DNA of 64,000 nucleotides from assembly GCA_963722815.1 (NCBI GenBank), contig CAVROM010000003.1:496001-560000 (forward strand). The letters are read 5' to 3'. This DNA is from DASQFQ01 sp963722815 (GTDB taxonomy: Bacteria > Actinomycetota > Thermoleophilia > Solirubrobacterales > Solirubrobacteraceae). Below the pieces are notes generated by a model. It saw nothing but the letters and a program-made list of their open reading frames with translations. It was not told the origin of the DNA and did no database searches. Of the stretch, positions 43,144-52,345 are shown piece by piece. The position numbers and the translations under genes are program-made. The first letter of the stretch is position 1; each line of letters opens with the position of its first letter.

Positions 43144-44571
43144 CTAGGCCGGAATCTCCTCGCGCGCCCGCATCGGGAGCAGGAACACCAGCGCGGCGGT
43201 TGCGACGAGCACGGCCGACTCCACCCACAGCGTCCGCTCGAAGGCGACCAGGAAGCCGTGCGCCGCCGCGGCGGAGAAGAACAGCGTGCCCAGCACGGCC
43301 ACGCCGAGGGCGCCGCCGAGCTGCTGGACCGCGTTCAGCGTGCCCGACGCCGAGCCGACCTCGTCGTCGTCGACGCCGGCCAGGATGATGTCGAACAGCG
43401 GCGCCAGCACCATGCCCATCCCGGCGCCGCCGAGCAGCTCCGGGAACACGAGATCCCAGGTCGTCAGCCCGCTGCCGGCCGAGTGCACGACCCACAGCAT
43501 CGAGAGCACGCCCGCGAGCATCAGCACGACGCCGGCGTGCAGCGTCTGCCGCCCGAACTTCGGCGCCAGCACCGCCGCGCCGCTGCCCGCGCCGATCGCG
43601 GTGCCGAGCGACCACGCGATCAGGCTCGCGCCGGAGTGGACCGCCGAGTAGTGCAGCCCGATCTGCAGGCACAGCGTGAGCGAGAAGACCATGCCGATCA
43701 TGCCCGCGAAGAACACGAGCGCGGTCGCCAGGCCGCCCGTGAACGCCTGCTTGCGGAACAGGCTCGGCGTGACGAGCGGGGAGACGCCCTCGCGCTCGCG
43801 CCGCCGCGCCAGCGCCGCGAAGGCGCCGAACACCACGAAGCTCGCGGCGATCGAGGCGAACGTCCACCACGGCCAGTCGAGCTCACGGCCCTGGATCAGC
43901 GGGTAGATCAGCAGGCCCGCGCCGAGGCTGACCAACGCGGCGCCGAGGAGGTCGAGTGTGGGCGGCCGCTCGGCGCGCGACTCGGGGAGCAGGCGGGCGG
44001 CGCCCACCAGGGCCGCGAGGCCGAGCGGCACGTTGATGAGGAAGATCGAGCGCCAGCCGGTGCCGAGGATGTCGAGGTCGACGAGCGCGCCGCCGAGCAC
44101 GGGCCCGAGCACCGCGCTCAGCCCGATCACGGGCCCGAACAGGCCGAACGCCTTGCCGATCTCGTCGGGCGGGAAGACCTGGCGGATGATCCCGAAGCCC
44201 TGCGGGATCAGGATCGCGGCGAACAGGCCCTGGATCAGGCGCGCGGTGATCAGCGTCCCGGTGGTCGGCGCGAGCCCGCACAGGACCGAGGAGGCGGTGA
44301 AGCCGGCGACGCCGACCAAAAACAGCCGCCGGCGGCCGAAGATGTCGCCGAGCCGGGCGCCGGTGATGAGACCGATCGCGAACGTCAGCGCGTAGCCGCC
44401 GACCATCCACTGCAGGCCGGTCGGGCCGGCGCCGAGGTCGCGGCTGATGGCGGGTGCCGCGACGTTGACGATCATGCCGTCGAGCAGGTCCATGCACTCG
44501 GCGGCGAGCACCACGGCGAGGATCAGCCAGCGCTTGGGATGGGCGATGGGAGACGGGAGGAGGTCGGACAT
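43144..44571 (-). CDS. MFS multidrug exporter, DHA2 (EmrB/QacA) family
   Basis: The 475-residue protein starts MSDLLPSPIAHPKRWLILAV. It has about 14 membrane helices and the DHA2 motifs near the N-terminus (DLLDGMIVNVAAPAISRDLG, GPTGLQWMVGGYALTFAIGL, GARLGDIFGRRRLFLVGVAG). These are drug/proton antiporters. It is divergent from a TetR gene, and operator-like palindromes fill the 42-base gap and both start regions. So the exporter is probably repressed by that TetR protein and induced by a substrate. Confidence 0.92.
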   Translation of the reverse strand: MSDLLPSPIAHPKRWLILAVVLAAECMDLLDGMIVNVAAPAISRDLGAGPTGLQWMVGGYALTFAIGLITGARLGDIFGRRRLFLVGVAGFTASSVLCGLAPTTGTLITARLIQGLFAAILIPQGFGIIRQVFPPDEIGKAFGLFGPVIGLSAVLGPVLGGALVDLDILGTGWRSIFLINVPLGLAALVGAARLLPESRAERPPTLDLLGAALVSLGAGLLIYPLIQGRELDWPWWTFASIAASFVVFGAFAALARRREREGVSPLVTPSLFRKQAFTGGLATALVFFAGMIGMVFSLTLCLQIGLHYSAVHSGASLIAWSLGTAIGAGSGAAVLAPKFGRQTLHAGVVLMLAGVLSMLWVVHSAGSGLTTWDLVFPELLGGAGMGMVLAPLFDIILAGVDDDEVGSASGTLNAVQQLGGALGVAVLGTLFFSAAAAHGFLVAFERTLWVESAVLVATAALVFLLPMRAREEIPA

Positions 44572-44624
44572 CGAACACCGTTCGTAGTTTACGAACGGCG
44601 TTCTAACACTAGAATGGTGTTCGT
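44572..44624. promoter_or_regulatory. Nested palindromic operators between MFS and TetR genes
   Basis: The gap holds a perfect 9-bp inverted repeat, CCGTTCGTA (44578-44586) and TACGAACGG (44590-44598), with spacer GTT. A second pair, CGAACACC (44572-44579) and GGTGTTCG (44616-44623), encloses GAACGGCGTTC (44593-44603) and TTCTA/TAGAA (44601-44614). Two overlapping TetR-dimer sites would cover both start codons. Confidence 0.75.
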
Positions 44625-45326
44625 GTCAAGGCGAGCTGCCCGATCCCCCCTGGGACCAAGCGCCGTCCCAGCCCCGAGCGCGTTCGGCTGTCGCGCGACC
44701 GCATCGTCGACACCGCGCTCGCGCTGCTCGACGAGTCGGGCTACGACGCGCTCAGCATGCGCAAGGTCGCCGAGGCGCTCGGCACCGGCGCGGCCTCGCT
44801 CTACGCGCACGTCACCGGGCGCGAGGACCTGCTCGACCAGATGGTCGACCGCCTCTCCGGCACGATCGTGGTCCCGGATCCCGATCCCGAGCGCTGGCAG
44901 GAGCAGCTCACGGCGGTGATGACCGACATCTACCGCGCCTACCGCGAGCACCCCGGGCTCGCGCGCGCGACGATGGGCAAGGTGCCGACCGGGCCGCGGA
45001 CGCTCGTGGTGATCGACCGCATCCTCGGCATCATGCGCGCCGGCAACCTGCCTGAGAGCGTGATCGCCTACGCCGCCGACATCCTCCCGCTCTACGCGAC
45101 CGCCTACGCGTTCGAGGAGGGCATCCAGGCCGAGCAGATGAGCGAGGCAGAGATCGCGCGCTACTACGACCAGGTCGGCGAGTACTTCCGCTCGCTGCCG
45201 CCCGATCGCTTCCCCCACATCCAGGCGCTGTCGGGCGTGCTCGCGGGGGCCGAGGAGGCCGATCCCGAGGCGCGGTTCCGCTTCGGGCTCGAGATGCTCG
45301 TCACCGGGATCGCCGCTCAGGGCTAG
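44614..45326 (+). CDS. TetR-family repressor (frame interrupted near the start)
   Basis: The ATG at 44614 reads MVFVSRRAARSP and joins the main frame (PGTKRRPSPERVRLSRDRIV) if one C is restored in the C run at 44645-44650. Without this the frame has no ATG or GTG before residue 40. Corrected length is about 237 residues. The helix-turn-helix is DALSMRKVAEALGTGAASLY followed by AHVTGREDLLDQMVDRL. The C-terminal region has Tyr and Glu-rich helices typical of ligand-binding domains. It is divergent from the MFS gene, with shared operators, and its stop overlaps the stop of the next gene. Confidence 0.87.
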
Positions 45327-45913
45327 GCGGCTGGCAACGCGTGGAGCAGCGGGTCCTCCTCGGCGGAGGGCAGGGCCGGCGCGGACCCCTCCGGATCGGG
45401 CCGCAGCACCAGGACCTCGTGCGGCGCGTTGCGCAGCAGCCAGGCGACGTCGTCGACGCTGAAGCCGTCGTGCGCGCCGTTGCTCGCCGCCGCCACCACG
45501 ATCCGTGTCGCGCCCGGGATCTCACGCATCAGCGTCCGGAGCGCGTGGCGCACGTTGCGGCCGCGCGCGATCCGGCCGTCGACCGGGACGCCGATGCGCG
45601 ACGCGCGCTGCTCGATCGCCTCGAACACGTCGAACGCCTCCTCGCACGACTTCCCGACCGGCACGTCGAGCGCGAGCTGCATCGGCACGGTCGCGAGGTA
45701 TGCGGGCACGATCGTCGCCTGCTCGGCCCACGCGAGCCGCAGCGTCGCCTGGAGCGCACGCTCGCTCAGCTCGCGGCCGACGAACGGGAACAGGATCTTC
45801 GCGCGCGCCGCGCGCGGTTCGGCCTCCGCCCGGCGCCGGCGCCACACATAGTGGCCCACGACGGCGCCGATCGCGAGCGCGAACAGAGGCGCGGCGACGT
45901 CCCACAGGCTCAT
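45323..45913 (-). CDS. Membrane-anchored universal-stress-like protein of the kdp locus
   Basis: The 196-residue product starts MSLWDVAAPLFALAIGAVVG with one membrane helix and WRRRR, then a UspA-like alpha/beta domain (ILFPFVGRELSERALQATLR, DVFEAIEQRASRIGVPVDGR, TRIVVAAASNGAHDGF, VLVLRPDP). Its ATG overlaps the upstream KdpD-like gene by four bases. It is the last gene of the leftward kdp run. Members bind nucleotides in many proteins, but no function is known for this one. It probably works with the KdpD-type sensor before it. Confidence 0.75.
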   Translation of the reverse strand: MSLWDVAAPLFALAIGAVVGHYVWRRRRAEAEPRAARAKILFPFVGRELSERALQATLRLAWAEQATIVPAYLATVPMQLALDVPVGKSCEEAFDVFEAIEQRASRIGVPVDGRIARGRNVRHALRTLMREIPGATRIVVAAASNGAHDGFSVDDVAWLLRNAPHEVLVLRPDPEGSAPALPSAEEDPLLHALPAA

Positions 45914-47031
45914 CGGGGCGTCCACTCCCGCTTCGAGCGATCGGCGACGATGCGGAGGTCGACCCCGGGCAGCCGCTGCAGCAGCTGCTCGGCGAGCGGC
46001 TCGGAGAATCGCTTGAGCCCGCTGCGCGACGCCGGCGACCCCATCAGCACGTAGGTGCTGCCGCGCTCGCGGGCCACGCGCGCGACCACCTCGGGGACGT
46101 CGTCGCCCTCCTCGATCAGCACGTGCGCGCCGAGCAGCGAGCCGAGCCGGCGCAGCGACTCGAGCTGCTCCGCCTCGTCGCCGTTCGGCGCGCGTCCGGG
46201 CGACAGCACGGTCAGGATGTCCATGCCCGCGCCGAGCCGCTGCGCCGAGCGCCACGCGCGGCGCACCACACGCTGCGAGGAGGCCTGCGGAGTCACGAGC
46301 GCGAGCAGGCGCTCGCCGACCGCCTGCGGCACCGTCTGGCCCATCACGCGGTGCTCGTTGCGGACCGGCGGCGGCAGCTTGACCAGCCGCTTCGCCTCGA
46401 CGTCCTCCGCCACCTGTCGCAGCGCGACCTCCCGCAGCGCTTCCAGGTTCTCGACGCGGAAGAAGCCGTTGAGCGCGGCCTCGACCCGCTCGGGCTTGTA
46501 GACCTTGCCCGCGCGCAGCCGCTCGATCAGCGCCGGCGGCGTGACGTCGACGAGCACGACCTCGTCGGCGCCGGAGAGCACGGAGTCGGGGAACGTCTCG
46601 CGCACGCGCACGCCGGTGAGCTCGGCGACCTGGTCGTTGAGCGACTCGAGGTGCTGGACGTTGACGGTGGAGAACACGTCGATGCCGGCGTCGAGCACGT
46701 CGGCGATGTCCTCGTAGCGCTTGCGGTGCTCGGCGCCCGCGGCGTTCGTGTGGGCGAGCTCGTCGATCAGCGCCAGCTCCGGCGCGCGCTCGAGGACCCC
46801 CGGCAGGTCCATCTCCCACAGCGTGTGGCCTTTGTGGGCGAGCCGGCGGCGCGCGACCTGCGCCAGCCCGTCGGCGAGCTGCTCGGTCTCCACCCGGCCG
46901 TGGGGCTCGAGGTAGCCGATCACGACGTCCCGTCCCGCCTCGAGCTCCGCGTGGCCCTCCTGGAGCATGCGGTAGGTCTTGCCGACGCCTGCGGCCATGC
47001 CCAGGAACACCTTGTGGCGCCCACGGCTCAT
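45910..47031 (-). CDS. KdpD sensor half: KdpD domain plus USP domain, no kinase
   Basis: The 373-residue protein is the N-terminal half of a KdpD. Residues 1-210 are the KdpD domain with Walker A GMAAGVGKTYRMLQEGHAEL and Walker B-like LALIDELAHTNAAGAEHRKR. Residues about 225-365 are a USP domain (DILTVLSPGRAPNGDEA, TYVLMGSPASRSGLKRF). Canonical KdpD continues into four helices and a histidine kinase, which here are encoded separately at 52346-53777. Its ATG overlaps the KdpB stop by four bases. It probably senses K+ and cyclic-di-AMP and talks to the separate kinase. Confidence 0.9.
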   Translation of the reverse strand: MSRGRHKVFLGMAAGVGKTYRMLQEGHAELEAGRDVVIGYLEPHGRVETEQLADGLAQVARRRLAHKGHTLWEMDLPGVLERAPELALIDELAHTNAAGAEHRKRYEDIADVLDAGIDVFSTVNVQHLESLNDQVAELTGVRVRETFPDSVLSGADEVVLVDVTPPALIERLRAGKVYKPERVEAALNGFFRVENLEALREVALRQVAEDVEAKRLVKLPPPVRNEHRVMGQTVPQAVGERLLALVTPQASSQRVVRRAWRSAQRLGAGMDILTVLSPGRAPNGDEAEQLESLRRLGSLLGAHVLIEEGDDVPEVVARVARERGSTYVLMGSPASRSGLKRFSEPLAEQLLQRLPGVDLRIVADRSKREWTPR

Positions 47032-49087
47032 GCCCCCAACAGGTTATGCACCACCAGGTCGACGAGCTTGATGCCGATGAACGGGGCGATCAGGCCGCCG
47101 ACGCCGTAAATCAGCAGGTTGCGCCGCAGCAGCGCCGTGGCGCCCACCGGCGTGTAATGCACCCCCCGGAGCGCCAGCGGGACGAGCATGGGGATGATCA
47201 GCGCGTTGAACACGATCGCCGAGACGATCGCGGAAAACGGCGTACCCAGCGCCATGACGTTCAGCTTGTCGAGCGGCCCGTCCGAGCCCGCCGCGGCGTA
47301 CGTTGAGGCGAAGATCGCGGGCAGGATCGCGAAGTACTTCGCGATGTCGTTGGCGATCGAGAACGTCGTCAGCGCGCCACGCGTGATCAGCAGCTGCTTG
47401 CCGACCTCGACGATCTCGATGAGCTTCGTCGGGTTGGAGTCGAGGTCGACCATGTTGCCGGCCTCGCGTGCCGCCTGGGTGCCGGTGTTCATCGCCACGC
47501 CGACGTCGGCCTGCGCGAGCGCGGGCGCGTCGTTGGTGCCGTCGCCGGTCATCGCCACGAGCCGGCCGCCCTGCTGCTGGTCGCGGATCAGCTCGAGCTT
47601 CGCCTCGGGGGTCGCCTCGGCGAGGAAGTCGTCGACGCCGGACTCCTCCGCGATCTTGGCCGCGGTCAGCGGGTTGTCACCGGTCACCATGATCGTGCGG
47701 ATGCCCATGCGCCGGAGGCGCATGAAGCGCTCGGCCATGCCCTCCTTGACGACGTCCTTGAGCTCGATGACGCCGAGCACCTGCGCGTCGCGGGCCACGG
47801 CCAGCGGCGTCGAGCCCTGGCTCGCGACGCGGTCGAGCTCGGATTGCAGCTCGGGCGGCACGCGGCCCCCCTCCTCGCCCACCCAGCGCAGGATCGCGTC
47901 GCCCGCGCCCTTGCGCAGACGGGACCCGTTCAGGTCGACGCCGCTCATGCGCGTCTGCGCCGTGAACGGCACGAAGTGCGCGTGCTGGGCCTCGAGCTCG
48001 TGCTCGCGGATCCCGTACTGCTTGGCCAGCACGACGATCGAGCGGCCCTCCGGCGTCTCGTCGGCGAGCGAGGCGTACTGCGCCGCCTCGGCCAGCTCGG
48101 CCTCCTGCACGCCCGGCATCGGGACGAACGCGGCGGCCTGGCGGTTGCCGAGCGTGATCGTGCCGGTCTTGTCGAGCAGAAGCACGTCGACGTCGCCCGA
48201 GGCCTCGACGGCGCGTCCGGACAGCGCGAGGACGTTGCGTCGCACCAGCCGGTCCATGCCGGCGATCCCGATCGCGCTCAACAGCGCGCCGATCGTCGTC
48301 GGGATCAGCGCGACGAGCAGCGCGATCAGCACGGTGATCGAGATGTCGGTGCCGCCGAACAGCGCGAACGGGCGCAGCGTCACGACGACGACCAGGAACA
48401 TGATCGTGAGGCCGGCGAGCAGGATCGAGAGGGCGATCTCGTTCGGGGTCTTGCGCCGCTCGGCGCCCTCGACGAGCGCGATCATGCGGTCGATGAAGGA
48501 CTGGCCCGGCTCCTGGGTGATCTCGACCACGATGTGGTCGCTGAGGACGCGCGTGCCGCCGGTGACGGCGCTCCGGTCGCCGCCCGCATCGCGGATGACG
48601 GGGGCCGACTCGCCGGTGATCGCCGACTCGTCGACCGAGGCGATGCCCTCGATCACGGTGCCGTCGCCGGGGATGACCTCGCCGGTCTCCACCACCACGA
48701 CATCGCCTTGTGCAGCTCGTTGGCCGGCCGCGTGCTGCCGTCCCGCAGCCGCGCGACGGTCTGGGTCCGCATCGCGCGCAGCGTGTCGGCCTGCGCCTTG
48801 CCGCGGCCTTCGGCGATCGCCTCGGCGAGGTTGCCGAACACGACGGTCAGCCACAGCCACGCCGCGACCGTGACCGTGAACCACGCGGGGTCGTTGCCGC
48901 CGCCCGGCGGCGCGCTGCCGAACGCCTGCACGATCCAGATCAGCGTGCAGAGCAGCGCGCCGACCTCGACCACGAACATGACCGGGTTGCGCAGCATGTG
49001 CCGCGGGGCGAGCTTCGTGAGCGACGCGACCAGCGCCCCGCGCATCAGGTCGCGCGAGAAGAGCGAGCGCTCAAGACGGTCGGACAT
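47028..49087 (-). CDS. kdpB: Potassium-transporting ATPase subunit KdpB (one frame shift)
   Basis: The catalytic P-type ATPase subunit of the K+ pump has about 686 residues after one shift near 48710 in the VVVVETGEVIPGD region. N-terminus is MSDRLERSLFSRDLMRGALV. Motifs are SVDESAITGESAPVIRDAGG (TGES actuator), LLLDKTGTITLGNRQAAAF (phosphorylated Asp), MTGDGTNDAPALAQADVG (hinge) and the ending LVDLVVHNLLGA. KdpB lies after KdpC in transcript order (F-A-C-B) rather than before it. It overlaps the KdpD-like gene by four bases. Confidence 0.95.
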
Positions 49088-49669
49088 CTACTTCGCCTCC
49101 CGGTCGAGCGCGAGGTTGGCCTCGAGCACGTTCACGGACTTCGGGCCGGCGAGGCCGAACAGCGGGCCGCTGGAGTGCGCGTCGACCATTTCGAGCACGC
49201 GCTTGAGCGGCAGGTTGCGCTTGCGCGCGACGCGGTTCGCCTGGATGCGGGCGTTGTCGGCTGAGATCTGCGGGTCGACGCCCGAGGCCGAGGTGGTGAC
49301 CGCGTCGGCCGGGATCTTGGCAGCGGTGAGGCCCGGGGTGAAGGGCCGCTCGCGCTTCAGGTAGTCGCGCACGTAGTCCTTGAGCTGGTCGGCGAGGTCC
49401 TGCTGGTTCGGGCCCTGGTTGTTGAAGAACGTCCCGGACGGGTTGTACTCCGTGACCGACGGCCGGCTCTGGAAGGGGTCGGCGCGCTTTGAGAAGTCCT
49501 GCCCGATCAGCCGTGAGCCGACCGCCTTGCCGTTGCGCTCGATCACCGAGCCGTCGGCCTTGTTCGGGAACACGACCTGCGACACGCCGGTCATGGCGAG
49601 CGGATAGGCCAGGCCGAGCAGGACCGTGAAGGCGATGGCGGCGACGATGGCGATTCTGAGTTCACGCAT
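49088..49669 (-). CDS. kdpC: Potassium-transporting ATPase subunit KdpC
   Basis: The 193-residue subunit has one N-terminal membrane helix (IAIVAAIAFTVLLGLAYPLA) and a soluble domain with GSRLIGQDFSKRADPFQSRP, TSASGVDPQISADNARIQAN and LNVLEANLAL-like ending (PKSVNVLEANLALD). KdpC stabilises and tunes the K+ pump. It follows kdpA by a single base and is directly followed by kdpB, giving A-C-B order. Confidence 0.95.
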   Translation of the reverse strand: MRELRIAIVAAIAFTVLLGLAYPLAMTGVSQVVFPNKADGSVIERNGKAVGSRLIGQDFSKRADPFQSRPSVTEYNPSGTFFNNQGPNQQDLADQLKDYVRDYLKRERPFTPGLTAAKIPADAVTTSASGVDPQISADNARIQANRVARKRNLPLKRVLEMVDAHSSGPLFGLAGPKSVNVLEANLALDREAK

Positions 49670-49670
49670 G

Positions 49671-51391
49671 TCAGAAGAGTTGGTCGGTCATGCCCTGGAC
49701 CACCGGTCCGAGCAGCAGGGCGGGGACGAAGGTGAGCAGCGCCACGATCAGGACGACCGCGACGAGGACGACGACGAACGTGCGCGAGTCGGTCCGGAAC
49801 GTGCCGGCGCCGGCGGGGGCGACGCGCTTGCCGACCAGCGAGCCGGCGACGGCCAGCACGGCCAGCAGCGGCAGGAAGCGGACGCCGATCATCGCGAGGC
49901 CGCCGAGCAGGTCGGCGAACGAGATGCCGAACGGCTCGCCGTTCGGCGGCTGCACGAAGCCGGTGTAGCCCGCAAACGCGGAGCCGTTGTTGTTGCCCTG
50001 CGACGTGTAGGCGTAGAGCGTCTCCGAGAAGCCCTGCGGCCCGGAGTTGTAGATCGACGCCTTGCCCCACTTCGTCATGGCAAGCGCGGTCCCGGCGAGC
50101 ACGGCCATCGGCACGCCGATCGTGGCGATCACCGTGAGCTTGACCTCGCGCGCCTCGATCTTCTTGCCAAGGAACTCGGGCGTGCGGCCGACCATCAGGC
50201 CGGAGATGAAGACGCCGAGGATGGCGAACAACAGCATCCCGTAGAGGCCGGAGCCGACGCCGCCGAAGATCACCTCGCCCATCTGCATGTTCGCCATCGG
50301 GATGGCGCTGCCGATGCCGGACAGCGACTCCATCGCGCCGTTGACCGAGCCGTTGGACGCAGCGGTCGTGGCCACCGCCCACAGGGCCGTCGAGGCGATG
50401 CCGAACCGGGGCTCCTTGCCCTCCAGGTTGCGCGCCGTGGATGCCCGCGGCGTGCATGGCCGGCGTCGGGTCGTTCTCGGCGACGCGACGATCGATCACA
50501 CCGGCGAGCCAGACGACGAACATCGCGCGAAGATCGCCCAGCCCTGGCGGCGGTTGCCGACCATGCGGCCGTAGGTCGCGGTCAGCGCGGCCGGGATCAG
50601 CAGGATCGAGAACATCTCGACGAAGTTGGAGAACCAGGTCGGGTTCTCGAACGGCATCGAGGAGTTGACGTTGAAGAAGCCACCGCCGTTCGTGCCGAGC
50701 TGCTTGATCGCGACCTGCGAGGCCGCGGGACCGAGCGCGAGCGTCTGCGACCGCCCGCCAGCGTCTGCAGCTCGGGCCCGCCGGACAGCGTCTGGATCAC
50801 GCCCTGCGAAGCGAGCAGCAGGCCGACGATCACCGACAGCGGGAGCAGGATGTAGCAGCGTCGTGCGGATCAGGTCGGGGTAGAAGCTGCCGAGCTCGCG
50901 GCCGGAGCGTGCGGCGAGGCCGCGGATGAAGGCGACGAGCACGGCCATGCCGGCCGCGGCGGAGACGAAGTTCTGGACGGCGAGCCCGGCCATCTGCGAG
51001 AAGTACGATCATCGTCGTCTCGCCGCCGTAGAACTGCCAGTTCGTGTTGGTGACGAACGACGAGGTCGTGTTGAACGACAGGTCCCAGGGGCCGGACGAG
51101 AGCCCGGCGGGTTCCACGGGTGGATCCTTGTGTGCGCAGGATCAGGTAGAGCAGGCCCCAGAACGACGGCGCTGAACACGAGCACCGAGCGCGCGTAGGC
51201 CTTCCAGTCCTGGCCGCGCTGCGGGTCGACGCCCAGCACGCGGTAGAGGCCGCGCTCGACCGGACCGGCGAGGCGGCCGAGGAAACCGGCTCGAACCGGT
51301 ACACGCGCGCCATGTAGCCCCCGAGCGCGGGCGTGAGCGCGGTGAGGAGCGCGGCGTAGAGCGCGATCTCGATCCAGCCGGCGGCGGTCAT
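49671..51391 (-). CDS. kdpA: Potassium-transporting ATPase subunit KdpA (frame interrupted)
   Basis: The K+-binding channel subunit is broken by at least six one-base shifts between 50380 and 51300. The N-terminus reads MTAAGWIEIALYAALLTALT. The middle gives NFVSAAAGMAVLVAFIRGLA, SFNTTSSFVTNTNWQFYGGE and AIKQLGTNGGGFFNVNSSMP. The intact C-terminal 234 codons give MATTAASNGSVNGAMESLSG, QGNNNGSAFAGYTG and GLAMIGVRFLPLLAVLAVAG. All four selectivity-filter-like loops (TTSSFVTNTNWQ, GTNGGGFF, TTAASNGSVN, NNNGSAFA) can be found. The gene is probably intact in the organism. Confidence 0.9.
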
Positions 51392-51392
51392 G

Positions 51393-51482
51393 TCAGAACC
51401 GCTCCGGGCGCAGGAGCGCGATGAGCAGGTAGGCGAACAGGGCGAGCGCGACGAGCAGCGCGACGACGTCGGCGAGGCTCAT
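51393..51482 (-). CDS. kdpF: Potassium-transporting ATPase small subunit KdpF
   Basis: A 29-residue single-helix peptide, MSLADVVALLVALALFAYLL then IALLRPERF, directly precedes kdpA. Size, the L-rich helix and the RPERF end match KdpF, which stabilises the KdpABC complex in the membrane. Its ATG overlaps the preceding small frame's stop (ATGA) and its stop is one base before the kdpA start region. Confidence 0.85.
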   Translation of the reverse strand: MSLADVVALLVALALFAYLLIALLRPERF

Positions 51483-51589
51483 ACGCGATCGAGGCCTTCC
51501 AGCAGCAGGAACATCGCCGCGAACGCGAGGAGCGCGAACACCAGCGAGGAGACATCCGGCGAGCGACGGCGAGGACGACGCGAGACCAC
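51479..51589 (-). CDS. Possible small membrane peptide upstream of KdpF
   Basis: A frame ending VSSLVFALLAFAAMFLLLEG then LDRV and stop overlaps the kdpF ATG by four bases. A GTG at 51589 gives 36 residues, and a GTG at 51541 gives 20. The sequence is one hydrophobic helix with a short basic end, and a short one-helix peptide before KdpF is known in other actinobacterial kdp operons. The same frame is open back into KdpE, so a fused reading cannot be fully excluded. Confidence 0.5.
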   Translation of the reverse strand: MVSRRPRRRSPDVSSLVFALLAFAAMFLLLEGLDRV

Positions 51590-51639
51590 GCATAGCGGCC
51601 CGCGGCCGTCAAGCCCCCGTGCAGATCCGGGCGGCGGCA

Positions 51640-52340
51640 TCAAGATCGTGTCAAGACGCTCCGCGAAGCGGTAGCCGACGCCGGGGTCCGTGCGGATGTA
51701 GCGCGGCCCCCGCCCTGCGGCTCGATCTTGCGCCGCAGGTTGGCATGTGGGTGCGCAGCACGTGGGTGTCGTTCGGCGTACTCCGGGCCCCACACCTCGA
51801 CGAGCAGCGCGCGGTGCGTCAGCAGCCGCCCGCGGTTGCGCGCACGAGCGCGCGCAGGAGATCGAACTCGATCGGCGTGAGGTGGACCTCCTCGCCCTCG
51901 ACCCGCACGACGCGCGCGGCGAGGTCGACCTCGAGGCCGTCGACGGTGACGCGCCGGCTCGTCGGGCCCGCGCCCGGCGCGGCGCAGCGCGGCCTGGAGG
52001 CGCGCGACCAGCTCGCGCGGGCCGAACGGCTTGGTCACGTAGTCGTCCGCGCCGGCCTCGAGCGCGCGCACCTTCTCGCTCCTCGTCGCCGACCGCGGAC
52101 AGCACGATGATCGGCATCTGCGTCCACTCGCGCAGCCGCCGGCACACCTCGATGCCGTCGCCGTCGGGCAGGACGAGGTCGATGATCGCCGCGTCGGGCG
52201 GGCGGACCGCCGCCTGGTCGAGTGCCTCCTCCGTGGTCTCGGCCTGGATCGCCTCGAAGCCGGCGTCGCGCGAGCACGATCCTCAGCGCCCGCAGGATCT
52301 GCGGCTCGTCGTCGCAGACCAGGACGCGGCGCCCGCTCAC
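51640..52340 (-). CDS. kdpE: Response regulator KdpE (frame interrupted)
   Basis: A GTG at 52340 starts MSGRRVLVCDDEPQILRALR, a receiver domain with the acidic pair CDDE. After several one-base shifts the sequence continues as DLVLPDGDGIEVCRRLREWT, PIIVLSAVGDE and DYVTKPFGPRELVARLQAAL. The C-terminal winged helix ends with YIRTDPGVGYRF. The nearest stop in a fitting frame is at 51640. It would activate the kdp genes downstream on K+ limitation or turgor loss. It is followed, on the same strand, by the KdpF region. Confidence 0.85.
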
Positions 52341-52345
52341 GCCGG

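Noticed and set aside
51640..51670. TTGACA on the minus strand as the kdpF promoter
   Set aside because: It encodes part of the KdpE end (RLDTIL) and no convincing -10 element is found at 16-18 bases. Left as undecided coding sequence.
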